Source: Pseudobdellovibrionaceae bacterium (GTDB lineage: Bacteria; Bdellovibrionota; Bdellovibrionia; Bdellovibrionales; Bdellovibrionaceae). From it: DNA of 41,003 nucleotides. Location: assembly GCA_013359135.1 (NCBI GenBank), contig JABWCN010000039.1:1-41003 (forward strand), given 5' to 3'. The notes beneath the pieces were generated by a model, which saw nothing but the letters and a program-made list of their open reading frames with translations, did no database searches and was not told the DNA's origin. Within the stretch, counting starts at the first letter, position 1; every line of letters starts with the position of its first letter. The position numbers and the translations under genes were made by a program. Of the stretch, positions 30,606-40,003 are shown piece by piece.

Positions 30606-33590
30606 ATGCAAAAAAAAATATTACTTTTACTTAGCCTTTTGATTTTTAATTCTAATGCACAAGAAGTGCCTTCAAATATTAAATTTCAAACGATAACGAC
30701 ACCTCACTTCTATATTATCACAGATAAGCGAGAAGCACTTGTTGGTCAGTTTGTTGCTAACAAATTAGAACTTGCTTACAACTTACTGTCTCCTTACTTT
30801 ATTCAAAAACCAGAGAAAACAACTGTCGTTATTAATGATAAAACAGATCTAGCCAATGGTTTCGCTACAAGAATACCATATCCACATATTATGATTTTTC
30901 CTGTACTTCCTACCACCACTGACAGCTTATCTGACTATGGTGATTGGGCTCTGGAACTCTTACTTCATGAATATACACATATCTTGACTTTTGAAGGAGC
31001 TAGAGGATTTATCAAATACCTACGCCCAATATTTGGATCTGTAATTTCCCCAAATGCCCTCCTTCCTCGCTGGTGGAAAGAAGGTATAGCTGTTGAACTT
31101 GAAACTTATTTTTCTAAAACGGGGGGTAGACTTAGATCAAATTATCAAGATGCAATTTTAAGATCTTTCGTTCTGAGCGATAAGCTAAAATCTTTTAAAA
31201 TTTTTGAAATAAATGAATTCCTTCCAAGTTGGCCTGAAGGGCAACGCCCCTATATGTTTGGCTCTTTAATATGGAGTCAAATAGTTCACGAGCAAGGTCT
31301 TAATGTAATTAAAGATCTACATGATAGACAAGCAGGAAGAGTACCTTTTTTCATTAATGCTCCTGCCGAAGAACTTATAGGAGGAAACTACGAAAGATAT
31401 TTCGAAGAGACACTTTTTGTTATCGAAGAACTAGTTCTTAAGCAGATTGAAATTATTAAGCAAGTACCTGAAACTACCCAGTCGGCATTGAACCAGCCAG
31501 GAAAGTATTCATTTTCACCTTCAATAAGTCCTGATGGAAAATTTTTAGCTTATATTGACGTTTCTCATGACGACAAAAGAACTGTTAAAATTATTGATCG
31601 TAATAAAAATAATAATTTTGTTATTTTATCGGCATCACAAGTTGACGACGACAATGCCGTTGACGATATTTACAAGACTCTCGAAGAGGAAGAAAATCAA
31701 AATCATTTCTCTTCTGATGGCCCCCCTGGGGGAACCATCCAAAAAATCACTTGGTTTCCGGATGGTCATAAACTTCTTTATGATAAAGTTGATGCTTCTA
31801 GCTCTACGCAAAGCTTCTCTGACCTTTATACTTACGACACAGAAACAAAAATCACGCAAAAACTGACCCAAGGACTAAGAGCTCGTGAAGCTTCTGTTTC
31901 TGCTAGCGGTAACCATCTTGTATTTGTAAAACTTAAAGCTTTTGCCACTGAACTAGCAACCTTAAATATCAAAACAAAACATTTAGATATACTTTGGCAA
32001 GCTCCATTACAAGAACGAATTTCGTCGCCACTTTTTTTAAGCGATGATGAAATTCTATTTTCATTAAGAAAAACTGATGGAACAGAAGGTCTTTGGCTTT
32101 TTAAAATTAGTCAACGCTCTTTAACCCCAGTACTTACAGAATTTAAAGACATAAGATTTATTAATTTAAAAAAAGATACCCTTTACTTTACTTCAAACAG
32201 AAATGGAATTCGTAATATTTATTCTGTTCCTAAAAACCAACTATTAACATCAAAAATTTATGCAAATATAAAACCGCTAACTCACAACTATACTTCTTTT
32301 TTATCTTTTGATGTCGATCCAAGAAATCAAGATATTTACACCACAAAAATCACCAGTAAAGGACCTCAAATTCAATTTATTTCAGCAAGTGATTATGAAA
32401 AAACTCCGAATGAACTACCTGCTATAAACTCTTTATTGGGTGGCAGATATCCTACAAGCTCTGAAAATAAAGTAAATAAACAAGAAAAATCTCTTAATTT
32501 ACCTTCAGATAAAAAAGAATATCCAAATGAAGACTACTCACCCTGGAGATATTTGGTACCTCAATATTGGATTCCCTTTTTAACAACGTCCGCAAGTGAC
32601 AATCGCTTTATTCTCCAAGCCCAAACTGGAGGCTACGATCCACTAAAGCATCATGTTTACAATCTTTTTGCTAGCTTTGATTCTGCAACACAAAAAACCT
32701 CCGTCGTTGGATCTTATTTAAATCAAACTCAACCATGGACTTGGGGAGGAGCCTTTAATCAACTCACAACCTTTTTTGTCACTGCAAATAATTATTCAAC
32801 CTCTACCACAAAAAGTATTTTTTTATCTCCAGATATATGGAAACTACAAAAAGACTCCACCTTTACTATTTCATGGAAAGAAGTAAACACAGAGTTAACA
32901 AAATCAAACTACAAACGTCGTGGCTTGGGCTTATTTTATTTATATAAAGATTTTGACCAAAGTCTAGCTGCTGTTTCTCCTAAAGAAGGCTCTAGTATGT
33001 ATGTCGGTCTCAATCACTTTTTCAGTGCCAAGGATTATTATGAACAAACACAGTATTTACTTGGAGGAAACTACTTTTTTTCGGGTTTCTTACCTGAAAA
33101 TCATGCTCTGTCGACAAAGATTGATGTCTTATACTCACCTCAAAAAATTAATTCTGTTCTAGGAGCCTCTACTAATTCTTTATTGCAACTGCAAGACCCT
33201 TACACTCCCAATTATTTGATGAGAGGCTATAACACAGGCCATTTTCTTGGGGAAACTATTCTTAATCCAAAACTTGAATATCGTTTTCCAATGAGAGAAA
33301 TTAACAAAGGGCACTCTACAGACCCAATATACCTGAGACGCTTACACGGTGCTGTTGTTGCCGATGGTATTTTTCTAGAAGGCTTTGCATATAAAACTAC
33401 TGAATCTAAATTTGAAAAAGTAAGTACAAACAAACAATTCTGGAGTTTAGGTTTTGAATTTCGTTTTGACTTTAATTTGGCATACCAACTTCCCATTACT
33501 ACTGTTGTTGGGATCTATAACCCACTTGGGGGTTCCTTTGCTGGTAACTCAAGCGTTTCAACAAGTTTTCAGATTTCTGGTCTATTCTAG
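30606..33590 (+). CDS. Metallopeptidase / TolB-like propeller / Omp85-type barrel fusion
   Basis: 994 residues from the ATG at 30606, which gives a clean signal peptide (KKILLLLSLLIF, cleavage near NAQ); the frame also has TTG 30570 and ATG 30573. Domain 1 (about 25-250) is a peptidase-MA-type zinc peptidase with HEYTH at 121-125 and the third ligand E159 in W-W-K-E-G-I-A. Domain 2 (about 285-620) is a TolB/PD40-like propeller with S-P-D-G-K-F-L-A-Y and W-F-P-D-G-H-K-L. Domain 3 (about 660-994) looks like an Omp85-type barrel, with G-Y-D-P-L, M-R-G-Y at 872-875, L-E-Y-R-F-P-M and a terminal Phe. I infer an outer-membrane-anchored peptidase, orientation unknown. Divergent from pal. Confidence 0.75.
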   Translation: MQKKILLLLSLLIFNSNAQEVPSNIKFQTITTPHFYIITDKREALVGQFVANKLELAYNLLSPYFIQKPEKTTVVINDKTDLANGFATRIPYPHIMIFPVLPTTTDSLSDYGDWALELLLHEYTHILTFEGARGFIKYLRPIFGSVISPNALLPRWWKEGIAVELETYFSKTGGRLRSNYQDAILRSFVLSDKLKSFKIFEINEFLPSWPEGQRPYMFGSLIWSQIVHEQGLNVIKDLHDRQAGRVPFFINAPAEELIGGNYERYFEETLFVIEELVLKQIEIIKQVPETTQSALNQPGKYSFSPSISPDGKFLAYIDVSHDDKRTVKIIDRNKNNNFVILSASQVDDDNAVDDIYKTLEEEENQNHFSSDGPPGGTIQKITWFPDGHKLLYDKVDASSSTQSFSDLYTYDTETKITQKLTQGLRAREASVSASGNHLVFVKLKAFATELATLNIKTKHLDILWQAPLQERISSPLFLSDDEILFSLRKTDGTEGLWLFKISQRSLTPVLTEFKDIRFINLKKDTLYFTSNRNGIRNIYSVPKNQLLTSKIYANIKPLTHNYTSFLSFDVDPRNQDIYTTKITSKGPQIQFISASDYEKTPNELPAINSLLGGRYPTSSENKVNKQEKSLNLPSDKKEYPNEDYSPWRYLVPQYWIPFLTTSASDNRFILQAQTGGYDPLKHHVYNLFASFDSATQKTSVVGSYLNQTQPWTWGGAFNQLTTFFVTANNYSTSTTKSIFLSPDIWKLQKDSTFTISWKEVNTELTKSNYKRRGLGLFYLYKDFDQSLAAVSPKEGSSMYVGLNHFFSAKDYYEQTQYLLGGNYFFSGFLPENHALSTKIDVLYSPQKINSVLGASTNSLLQLQDPYTPNYLMRGYNTGHFLGETILNPKLEYRFPMREINKGHSTDPIYLRRLHGAVVADGIFLEGFAYKTTESKFEKVSTNKQFWSLGFEFRFDFNLAYQLPITTVVGIYNPLGGSFAGNSSVSTSFQISGLF

Positions 33591-33607
33591 TATTTCCTAG
33601 GGCTATG

Positions 33608-33636
33608 TTGACATCAGCTCCTTACCTTTCTATCCT
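33608..33636 (+). promoter_or_regulatory. Sigma-70 promoter of the 170-residue orphan
   Basis: TTGACA (33608-33613), exactly 17 bp, TATCCT (33631-33636). Start near 33643, leaving about 14 nt with GGGGGAA before the ATG at 33657. This rules out the in-frame TTG at 33636 as start. Confidence 0.6.
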
Positions 33637-33656
33637 TGAATCATGGGGGAAACATC

Positions 33657-34166
33657 ATGGTTCAATTAGAATGGATTAAAGACTTGGTTGAGGCTGAAGA
33701 CAAATCTATTGAAATGGGGGTTATTGAAGTTAACTCTCAATACCAACAACAAAGAGCCCTAGTTCAATCTTCTTTAGATTTACTTTTAAAACTAAAAGAA
33801 AAATTCACTGATGCTATTAGCTTGTATAACGATTTAAAGTTTAGCCCATTAAGTAAAATTAAACTTTACTCCATAGCACAAACTCACGCGGATTTTATGA
33901 TTTTTCGTAATGGCTACAAAATGATTTTCTCTCTAAAAGAAGCAGGTATTTTGTCTGTTCGCTTTAATTTTATCGGATCTCAGATTTTATCTACAGCACA
34001 AATAGCTGAATCAAAAATAAATTCTAAAATTTTTGATGAACAATTGCTTATAGCAAAAACTAAAGCTTTTAATCAGATCTACTGGACATATCAAGACCAA
34101 GAATTTGATATTGATCATCTAATTAAGTTCTACTTTAGCTTATTTGCTAGGGAAAGTCTTAACTAA
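33657..34166 (+). CDS. Unknown helical protein
   Basis: 169 residues from the ATG at 33657. No signal peptide. It appears all-helical, with an N-terminal charged helix (L-E-W-I-K-D-L-V-E-A-E-D), a central Leu-rich helix (S-L-D-L-L-L-K-L-K-E-K-F) and an aromatic C-terminus. No family recognised. Transcribed alone from a good sigma-70 promoter; the last 27 bp overlap the convergent murF 3' end. Confidence 0.6.
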   Translation: MVQLEWIKDLVEAEDKSIEMGVIEVNSQYQQQRALVQSSLDLLLKLKEKFTDAISLYNDLKFSPLSKIKLYSIAQTHADFMIFRNGYKMIFSLKEAGILSVRFNFIGSQILSTAQIAESKINSKIFDEQLLIAKTKAFNQIYWTYQDQEFDIDHLIKFYFSLFARESLN

Positions 34167-35579
34167 CCTTTTAATAACTTTTTCTGTTTCCATACCCCTA
34201 GAGCCTTTAACGCATATAAGATTTTGGGGAATATCTAAAGATTCCACCTTATGGTAGATTTCTTCAGTTAGCTCTTGAGTAGCGAGGCAATTTACTTCTA
34301 CTTTCATTTCATTTTCTGCTCTTTTAACGCCTTCCAGAAAAGCTTGCCAAGGCTTTCCATAGAAAATGATTTCACGAAATCCACAAACAACAGCCAAGGC
34401 TCCTATTCTTTGATGAAAATCATTCGTTTTATCACCAATTGCTAACATCTCAGCAAGTACTGCAACCTTAACACCTGAAGTACGTAACTGAGAAAAGTTC
34501 TTTAATAGGCTTGTCATTGAATCAAAATTAGCATTGTAACCATCGAATAAAATCTTACATCCCCTATCAGAACTCACAAACTGATTTCTACCCCAGTTGG
34601 TTTTAATGTGAGTCAACGAATTCCAAATAACATCAGCAGACAACCCAAGTGCAACGCCAACGGAAGCCGCAACCATAATATTAGTAATATTTTGTTCACC
34701 AAAAACTCCAACCTTGATTTGGTTTTCGACGCCTAGAATTGTCCCCTGTATCGAAAGAAAATCAATATGACTTTCTTTAACTTTTAAACACACCTCAGAA
34801 GAAATTGAAGATTCTGAAAAAGTAATCGCTCGTCCATGCAAATTATACTTATCGAACATTTTTTTAGTATATTCGTTATCAAGATTAAAAATTCTTATAG
34901 CTTCTGCTTTTGCAAAGATATAAATCTCTTCTTTGGCCTTAGAAATATTTTCAAGACTACCAAAATTTTCAATATGAGCATTACCTACCATAGTACAAAC
35001 TACAATATCAGGATCAGCAATCTTAACCAAATTTTCTATTTCATGATAATGGTCCATACCCATTTCAATTACAGCTACCTGGTGTTCTTCTTTTAGTTGC
35101 AACAACGAGATGGGAACTCCCCAGTGATTATTAAAAGAACCCACATTATAATGAATATGAAAATGAGATTTTAAAACTTGAGCCGTAAATTCTTTTGATG
35201 TGGTTTTTCCATTAGAGCCAGTAATTGCAATTATCTTAGTTCCCATTTTTCTTCTATAATGCGCAGCTAAATTCTGTAGCCCTTTTAATGTATCATCGAC
35301 CAAAACTATCGAAACGTTTGCTTTTTTAAAAGCTTGAATTTTATTATTCTCTACCAACTGTTGATAAAACTCTAACTTATCAATTAAAATTCCATAGGTT
35401 TCTTGATGAAGAGCCTTTTCTAAAAACTGATGAGCATCAAAATTTTCACCTCTTAAAGCGATGAATAATTTATGTTTAAGCCCACCCCTAGTGTCAGTGC
35501 CAATGCCATCGAACTCACTATTGCCTTCTAATAAAACTTGTCCATTAGTCCAAGATATAACTTCATTCAAATTAATCAT
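34140..35579 (-). CDS. murF: UDP-MurNAc-tripeptide:D-Ala-D-Ala ligase MurF
   Basis: 479 residues. It has the Mur ligase ATP motif A-I-T-G-S-N-G-K-T-T-S-K-E, the substrate-domain signature D-T-R-G, V-I-E-M-G-M-D-H (E-M-G typical of MurF) and D-G-Y-N-A-N in the C-terminal domain. It adds D-Ala-D-Ala to the cytoplasmic peptidoglycan precursor. Its ATG overlaps the murE stop (35576-35579). mraY, which usually follows, is not next; a convergent unrelated gene is. Confidence 0.95.
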   Translation of the reverse strand: MINLNEVISWTNGQVLLEGNSEFDGIGTDTRGGLKHKLFIALRGENFDAHQFLEKALHQETYGILIDKLEFYQQLVENNKIQAFKKANVSIVLVDDTLKGLQNLAAHYRRKMGTKIIAITGSNGKTTSKEFTAQVLKSHFHIHYNVGSFNNHWGVPISLLQLKEEHQVAVIEMGMDHYHEIENLVKIADPDIVVCTMVGNAHIENFGSLENISKAKEEIYIFAKAEAIRIFNLDNEYTKKMFDKYNLHGRAITFSESSISSEVCLKVKESHIDFLSIQGTILGVENQIKVGVFGEQNITNIMVAASVGVALGLSADVIWNSLTHIKTNWGRNQFVSSDRGCKILFDGYNANFDSMTSLLKNFSQLRTSGVKVAVLAEMLAIGDKTNDFHQRIGALAVVCGFREIIFYGKPWQAFLEGVKRAENEMKVEVNCLATQELTEEIYHKVESLDIPQNLICVKGSRGMETEKVIKRLVKTFPSK

Positions 35580-37084
35580 TCAAAATTCCTTACCACCTCA
35601 TCATAATCACTGAAATATTTTTTTTCCGAACCAATGATTTGATAGTTTTCATGTCCTTTTCCACAAAGCAAAATCACATCTTCTTGTGCACTATTTGCAA
35701 TAATCCATTTAATAGCTTCAGATCGATTTTCTTCTTTGTGAACTCTCTTCTTACTTTTAAAGCCCTTCATAATATCTTCAATAATAGCCCCTGGGCTTTC
35801 TGTCCTTGGGTTATCAGAAGTCACCACAACGACATCCGAATGTTTTTCCGCAACTTTAGCCATTAATGGTCTTTTACCTTTATCTCTATCTCCACCACAT
35901 CCAAATAAAGTAAATATTTTTATTTTTTTATTCTTTAATTCACTTCTAATTTTTTTTACAGCTAACAAAATATTAAGCAAAGCATCTGGAGAATGTGCAT
36001 AATCTATAAAAATATTTCTACGCGCTCGACTCAAAAAAACTTTTTGTAACCGTCCTGGTATTCCTTTAAACTCCGAAACTTTTTTTTGTAATAAAGGCAG
36101 AGAATAATTGTTTTTAAAACCAATAATCAACACGGGCATAAAGTTGTAAATGTTATGCTCTCCAATCAAAGGTAATTCAAAAATCCATTCCATTTCACCA
36201 AAATAAATCTTGACCTTTTGAAAGTTGAAATTCTTCTCTAAAACCTTGAATCGCCAGTTATTAAATTTACTTTTACCAAAATAAATCTTTTCAACTCCAT
36301 CAGCTACTTTAAGTTTCCTACCATAGTTATCATCGCCATTGATTATTGCCATTTTTTTTAACTTTACTGATTTCAACATCAAAGACTTAAAAAAAATCTC
36401 CTTAGCTTTGAAATAGCTCGTCATAGTTTTGTGATAATCCAAATGGTCTCTGGTAAGGTTAGTAAAAATAGCTACATCAAAATTCAGCGAATGAACTCGT
36501 TTTTGATCTAGTGCATGACTAGAAACCTCTAATACAGCACCTGTAGCACCTAACTTGTAAAACTCATCAAGTCTCTGATATAAAGTCCAAGAATCAGGTG
36601 TGGTCAGCTGAGAGTCCCATACTTTAGCATTAATTCTATGGTTAACAGTTCCCATCACTCCAAAAGTAGTTTGTTTATCGCTTAATAGATGCTCCACTAA
36701 ATAAGTGATTGAAGTTTTTCCATTAGTACCTGTAACTCCAATCATATACATTTGCTGATCTCTACCATTATAAAAATATTTTGCTAGAGTTTCAAATGCC
36801 GCTCGCCCATCAGTAACTATTAAACAAGGTAAACTAATTTCTTTAGGTAGTTTATCTTCATTTTCAACGATAAGTGCTAGGGCTCCTTTAAGGATTGCCT
36901 CGCTAATGAATTCGTGACCATCTCGACTTGCTCCTTGGTAGGCACAAAAAAGAGTACCAGGAATAATGTTGTGAGTTGACGAGCTCACTTGCATCAACTC
37001 CTGATTCCACTTTTCTGAATTTTTATTCAAAACTGCTCGACAATTAATCGTTGGAAATAAAGAAAACGCTTCATTAACTTTCAT
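35576..37084 (-). CDS. murE: UDP-MurNAc-dipeptide:diaminopimelate ligase MurE
   Basis: 502 residues. The ATP motif G-V-T-G-T-N-G-K-T-S and the later D-N-P-R-T-E-S-P are present; D-N-P-R is the signature of meso-diaminopimelate-adding MurE enzymes, as opposed to Lys-adding ones. It adds the third stem residue of peptidoglycan. It starts 29 bp from the divergent hydrolase gene, so murE-murF must have a promoter overlapping that gene and is not simply read from ftsI. Confidence 0.95.
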   Translation of the reverse strand: MKVNEAFSLFPTINCRAVLNKNSEKWNQELMQVSSSTHNIIPGTLFCAYQGASRDGHEFISEAILKGALALIVENEDKLPKEISLPCLIVTDGRAAFETLAKYFYNGRDQQMYMIGVTGTNGKTSITYLVEHLLSDKQTTFGVMGTVNHRINAKVWDSQLTTPDSWTLYQRLDEFYKLGATGAVLEVSSHALDQKRVHSLNFDVAIFTNLTRDHLDYHKTMTSYFKAKEIFFKSLMLKSVKLKKMAIINGDDNYGRKLKVADGVEKIYFGKSKFNNWRFKVLEKNFNFQKVKIYFGEMEWIFELPLIGEHNIYNFMPVLIIGFKNNYSLPLLQKKVSEFKGIPGRLQKVFLSRARRNIFIDYAHSPDALLNILLAVKKIRSELKNKKIKIFTLFGCGGDRDKGKRPLMAKVAEKHSDVVVVTSDNPRTESPGAIIEDIMKGFKSKKRVHKEENRSEAIKWIIANSAQEDVILLCGKGHENYQIIGSEKKYFSDYDEVVRNFE

Positions 37085-37113
37085 CTTCTAAAATCTAACA
37101 AAATAAGATATAC

Positions 37114-37788
37114 ATGTCCAATATGAATATCTTTGATAAAAATTTAATAGAAGGCTTTTCTGATCCTAATTTAGACTCAATCGTTTTATTTCATGGCTAT
37201 GGAGCCGATGCTAATGACTTAGCACCACTCTCTGAATATATTCCTACCTCTAAAAAATTTAACTGGTATTTTCCAAATGGTCCATTGAGCATTCCCCTGG
37301 GAGGAGCTTGGATGGGACGAGCCTGGTGGCCCATCCCATTGGAACGCTATCAGCAAGAAGGCAAAAATCTTGATGTTAGCGAGGAAGTTCCCAATGGAAT
37401 CGATAAACTAGCTATCGAGTTTAAAAAATGGTTATCTGCAAAAAATATTGATTCTAAAAAATTAATTCTTGGAGGTTTTAGCCAGGGTGGTATGCTAGCC
37501 CTTGATCTTTTTTTTGAACTTGAAGCTCCTCCAAAAGCCTTATTACTCTTATCAACAAATCTGATTAACAAGAAAAACTTAAAAACTAAATTCAAAAAAG
37601 AAATGCTAAATTCACAATATTTTTTAAGCCACGGGACTTCAGATCCAGTACTCCCTATCTCTGGCTCTGATAGACTGCAATCATTTTTGAATGAGTATGG
37701 AATTAAAGGAAAAAAAATAAATTTTAATGGAGGACACGAAATTCCTCCTAATATTCTTCTGGAGATGGGAAAATTTATTTCACAATAA
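37114..37788 (+). CDS. Alpha/beta hydrolase, phospholipase/carboxylesterase family
   Basis: 224 residues, no signal peptide. The oxyanion region F-H-G-Y-G-A-D and nucleophile motif G-G-F-S-Q-G-G (S123) are followed by D177 in H-G-T-S-D-P-V-L-P and H208 in G-G-H-E-I, a complete Ser-Asp-His triad in the order of the PF02230 carboxylesterase family. The natural substrate is unknown; members hydrolyse short acyl esters or lysophospholipids. It lies on the opposite strand between ftsI and murE, and its 3' end overlaps ftsI by 14 bp. Confidence 0.85.
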   Translation: MSNMNIFDKNLIEGFSDPNLDSIVLFHGYGADANDLAPLSEYIPTSKKFNWYFPNGPLSIPLGGAWMGRAWWPIPLERYQQEGKNLDVSEEVPNGIDKLAIEFKKWLSAKNIDSKKLILGGFSQGGMLALDLFFELEAPPKALLLLSTNLINKKNLKTKFKKEMLNSQYFLSHGTSDPVLPISGSDRLQSFLNEYGIKGKKINFNGGHEIPPNILLEMGKFISQ

Positions 37789-39676
37789 TTTTCACTTTGG
37801 TTGTAGGGCCATCCTCAAGTAGCTCTACTTTCTCTACAAGATGCCCTTGACCTTGAATCTCAATTTCATTTTTCCCTTGATGATTTTTAAGAACTTCTCT
37901 TAATGTTAGTGGCTGAGAAGATGTTTCTATTTTTTCTACTCTAGTATCCACACTTGTTAGCTTGCTTTTGTCTGAAAGTGTTTTTTCAGATATTAAGTTT
38001 TTTTCCGTAACTAAACTTGGAACAAAACCTTCTTTTCTAGCTAAATAGGCACCTACTTTTGAAAATACTGGAGCTGCGACTTGAGATCCATAATATGATT
38101 TTTTAGGATTATCAACGACGATGTAAATTACATACTTTGGGTCATGCACTGGAATAAATCCTATGAAGCTTGAAACATATGCATTTGGTAAATAACCTTT
38201 TCCTTTTGGATTTACTTTTTGAGCAGTTCCTGTTTTTCCACCCACCTGAAACCCTGGAACTCTGGCGTTAGTTCCAGTTCCTCCATCATAAGTCACTGAA
38301 GTCAGCATTAATTTAAGTTTGTTTGAAGTATCCTTGGAAAGGATACTAACTCCTTGAGGATGCTCTAACTTAATAAACTCGCTGGCTTCTGGAGACTTTG
38401 TAGCTTCAACAATATAGGGAGTATTTAATATCCCTCCATTTACCAATGAAGCAAAAGCATTAGCCATCTGAAGACTATTAATACTTATTCCATGTCCAAA
38501 AGAAATATTAGCTAATAGATGTTTTCTCCATGGAGTTTCTTGTAAAATACCTTTTGCCTCGCCTGGAAAATCAACTTGAGTTTTTCTTCCAAAACCAAAT
38601 CTAGATAAACCTGCTCTGAGCTTCTCATCTCCCAACATCAAAGCAATTTTGGAAGAACCAATATTTGATGAATAGGCTAAAATTTCAGACACACTTAAAA
38701 AATTAAAATTATGGTGGGCATCAGCTTCTTTAATAACCCTATCTTCAATTTTAAATTTACCATTTTCGCAAAAGATCTTTGAATTAGCTTGTATTACCTT
38801 CTCTTCAAGCCCTAACGCCACAACAAATGGCTTCATAGTACTACCTGGCTCAAAACTATCAGTTATATTACGCTGTCTTTTAGCTAAACCATTTTGATTA
38901 ACCTCTGTAGGCAAAGAAACCATAGCTCTTATAGCAGAAGTTTTAGCATCTAAGACAACTCCCAAAGCAGACTCAGCATTAAATTTTTCAAGATGCAACT
39001 GTAATTCTGATTGTAAAAAATACTGCAAATCAGTATCTAAAGTCAGCTGAATATCATTTCCATCCTGTGTTTCTGAAAACAATAGCCCATCAATACTTAA
39101 AGGTCTCCCCCTGGCATCTCTACGAAATTTTTTTTTTGTAAAATCACCTTTCAGCTGTTTTTCATACTTTAGTTCTACGCCTTCTAATCCAAACCCTTCT
39201 TGCCCCACAGAACCAATAGTCTGAGACAGAAGATTCTCGTTTGGATAGAAGCGCTTCCACTCTTCTACAAAAGCAAATCCTTTCAAATCTAATTCTTTCA
39301 CAAACTCATACTTTTTTTTATCCAAAAATCTTTGTATCCAAACAAATCTTTTTTTCTTATCCTTAATCTTATTGTAAATAAATTCATAATTTAGATCCAA
39401 GTTCTTAGCTAAAAGTTTGGCTACTTTTTTAGGAAACTCTACATTTTTTGGATCTGCATACAAAGAGTACACTTGATTAGAAAGAGCTATCTCTTTTTGG
39501 TTAACATCATAGATATTCCCTCTCCGAGATTGCAGTATCACACTGGATTCAAATTGTTTATTCTGCAGTTGTGCTAATTTTTGATTAGGAATGATTTGAA
39601 TATAAACTCCCCGCGCCAACAAAAAAATCCAAAGCACAGAGAAGAATAGAAAAATAATAATAATTCTAGTTTTCAA
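37775..39676 (-). CDS. ftsI: Septal transpeptidase FtsI (PBP3)
   Basis: 633 residues. An N-terminal membrane helix (about 5-23) is followed by the PBP dimerisation domain (R-R-G-N-I-Y-D). The transpeptidase domain has S279-T-M-K282 (S-x-x-K), S336-S-N338 (S-x-N) and K481-T-G-T. The last 50 residues (E-V-L-K-N-H...G-H-L-V-E-K-V) look like one PASTA-type module. FtsI cross-links septal peptidoglycan together with FtsW. The start overlaps the ftsL end by 11 bp. Confidence 0.93.
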   Translation of the reverse strand: MKTRIIIIFLFFSVLWIFLLARGVYIQIIPNQKLAQLQNKQFESSVILQSRRGNIYDVNQKEIALSNQVYSLYADPKNVEFPKKVAKLLAKNLDLNYEFIYNKIKDKKKRFVWIQRFLDKKKYEFVKELDLKGFAFVEEWKRFYPNENLLSQTIGSVGQEGFGLEGVELKYEKQLKGDFTKKKFRRDARGRPLSIDGLLFSETQDGNDIQLTLDTDLQYFLQSELQLHLEKFNAESALGVVLDAKTSAIRAMVSLPTEVNQNGLAKRQRNITDSFEPGSTMKPFVVALGLEEKVIQANSKIFCENGKFKIEDRVIKEADAHHNFNFLSVSEILAYSSNIGSSKIALMLGDEKLRAGLSRFGFGRKTQVDFPGEAKGILQETPWRKHLLANISFGHGISINSLQMANAFASLVNGGILNTPYIVEATKSPEASEFIKLEHPQGVSILSKDTSNKLKLMLTSVTYDGGTGTNARVPGFQVGGKTGTAQKVNPKGKGYLPNAYVSSFIGFIPVHDPKYVIYIVVDNPKKSYYGSQVAAPVFSKVGAYLARKEGFVPSLVTEKNLISEKTLSDKSKLTSVDTRVEKIETSSQPLTLREVLKNHQGKNEIEIQGQGHLVEKVELLEDGPTTKVKIIVK

Positions 39677-39992
39677 TTTCTATCCTCTTTTTTAAGGAAT
39701 ATGTTTTTACAGGTCCAGCAATGTGGATGATCTGATCCATTTCTGGTTTTTGCAAAGTTAACCTATCTTTAGCATACTGCATGAGTCTTGATGGCTTATT
39801 TAACTTTGCTAACTCGATTTCTTTCACTCTTTTCTCTTGTTCTGTCTTCTTTACTTCTTTGGTTAAGTAGAAAACTTGATATCCAAGTCTACGCTCTTCC
39901 ATTTGCAAGAAAGCAATCGCAAAAAAAGTGATAAATATAATAATTAAACTAAAAAAAGGTTTTAAATCTTTTTGACTGTTTTTTGAGTTCAT
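39666..39992 (-). CDS. ftsL: Cell division protein FtsL-like
   Basis: 108 residues with a short cytoplasmic tail, one membrane helix (about 13-30) and a periplasmic coiled coil (V-K-K-T-E-Q-E-K-R-V-K-E-I-E-L) ending in A-K-D-R-L-T-L-Q-K-P, the segment typical of FtsL in front of FtsI. FtsL joins FtsB and FtsQ to activate FtsWI. The position between rsmH and ftsI is the classic one. A perfect inverted repeat stands just upstream of its ribosome binding site. Confidence 0.85.
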   Translation of the reverse strand: MNSKNSQKDLKPFFSLIIIFITFFAIAFLQMEERRLGYQVFYLTKEVKKTEQEKRVKEIELAKLNKPSRLMQYAKDRLTLQKPEMDQIIHIAGPVKTYSLKKRIEIEN

Positions 39993-40003
39993 CCATGACC
40001 TCT

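Noticed and set aside
31626-31633. Perfect GCCGATAA on the minus strand inside the fusion protein gene
   Set aside because: No leftward gene begins downstream within about 1 kb; CCGATA is expected by chance several times in a window this size.
33636-33656. TTG start adding seven residues to the helical orphan
   Set aside because: It overlaps the last base of the -10 box and lies upstream of the expected transcript start; GGGGGAA precedes the ATG at 33657.
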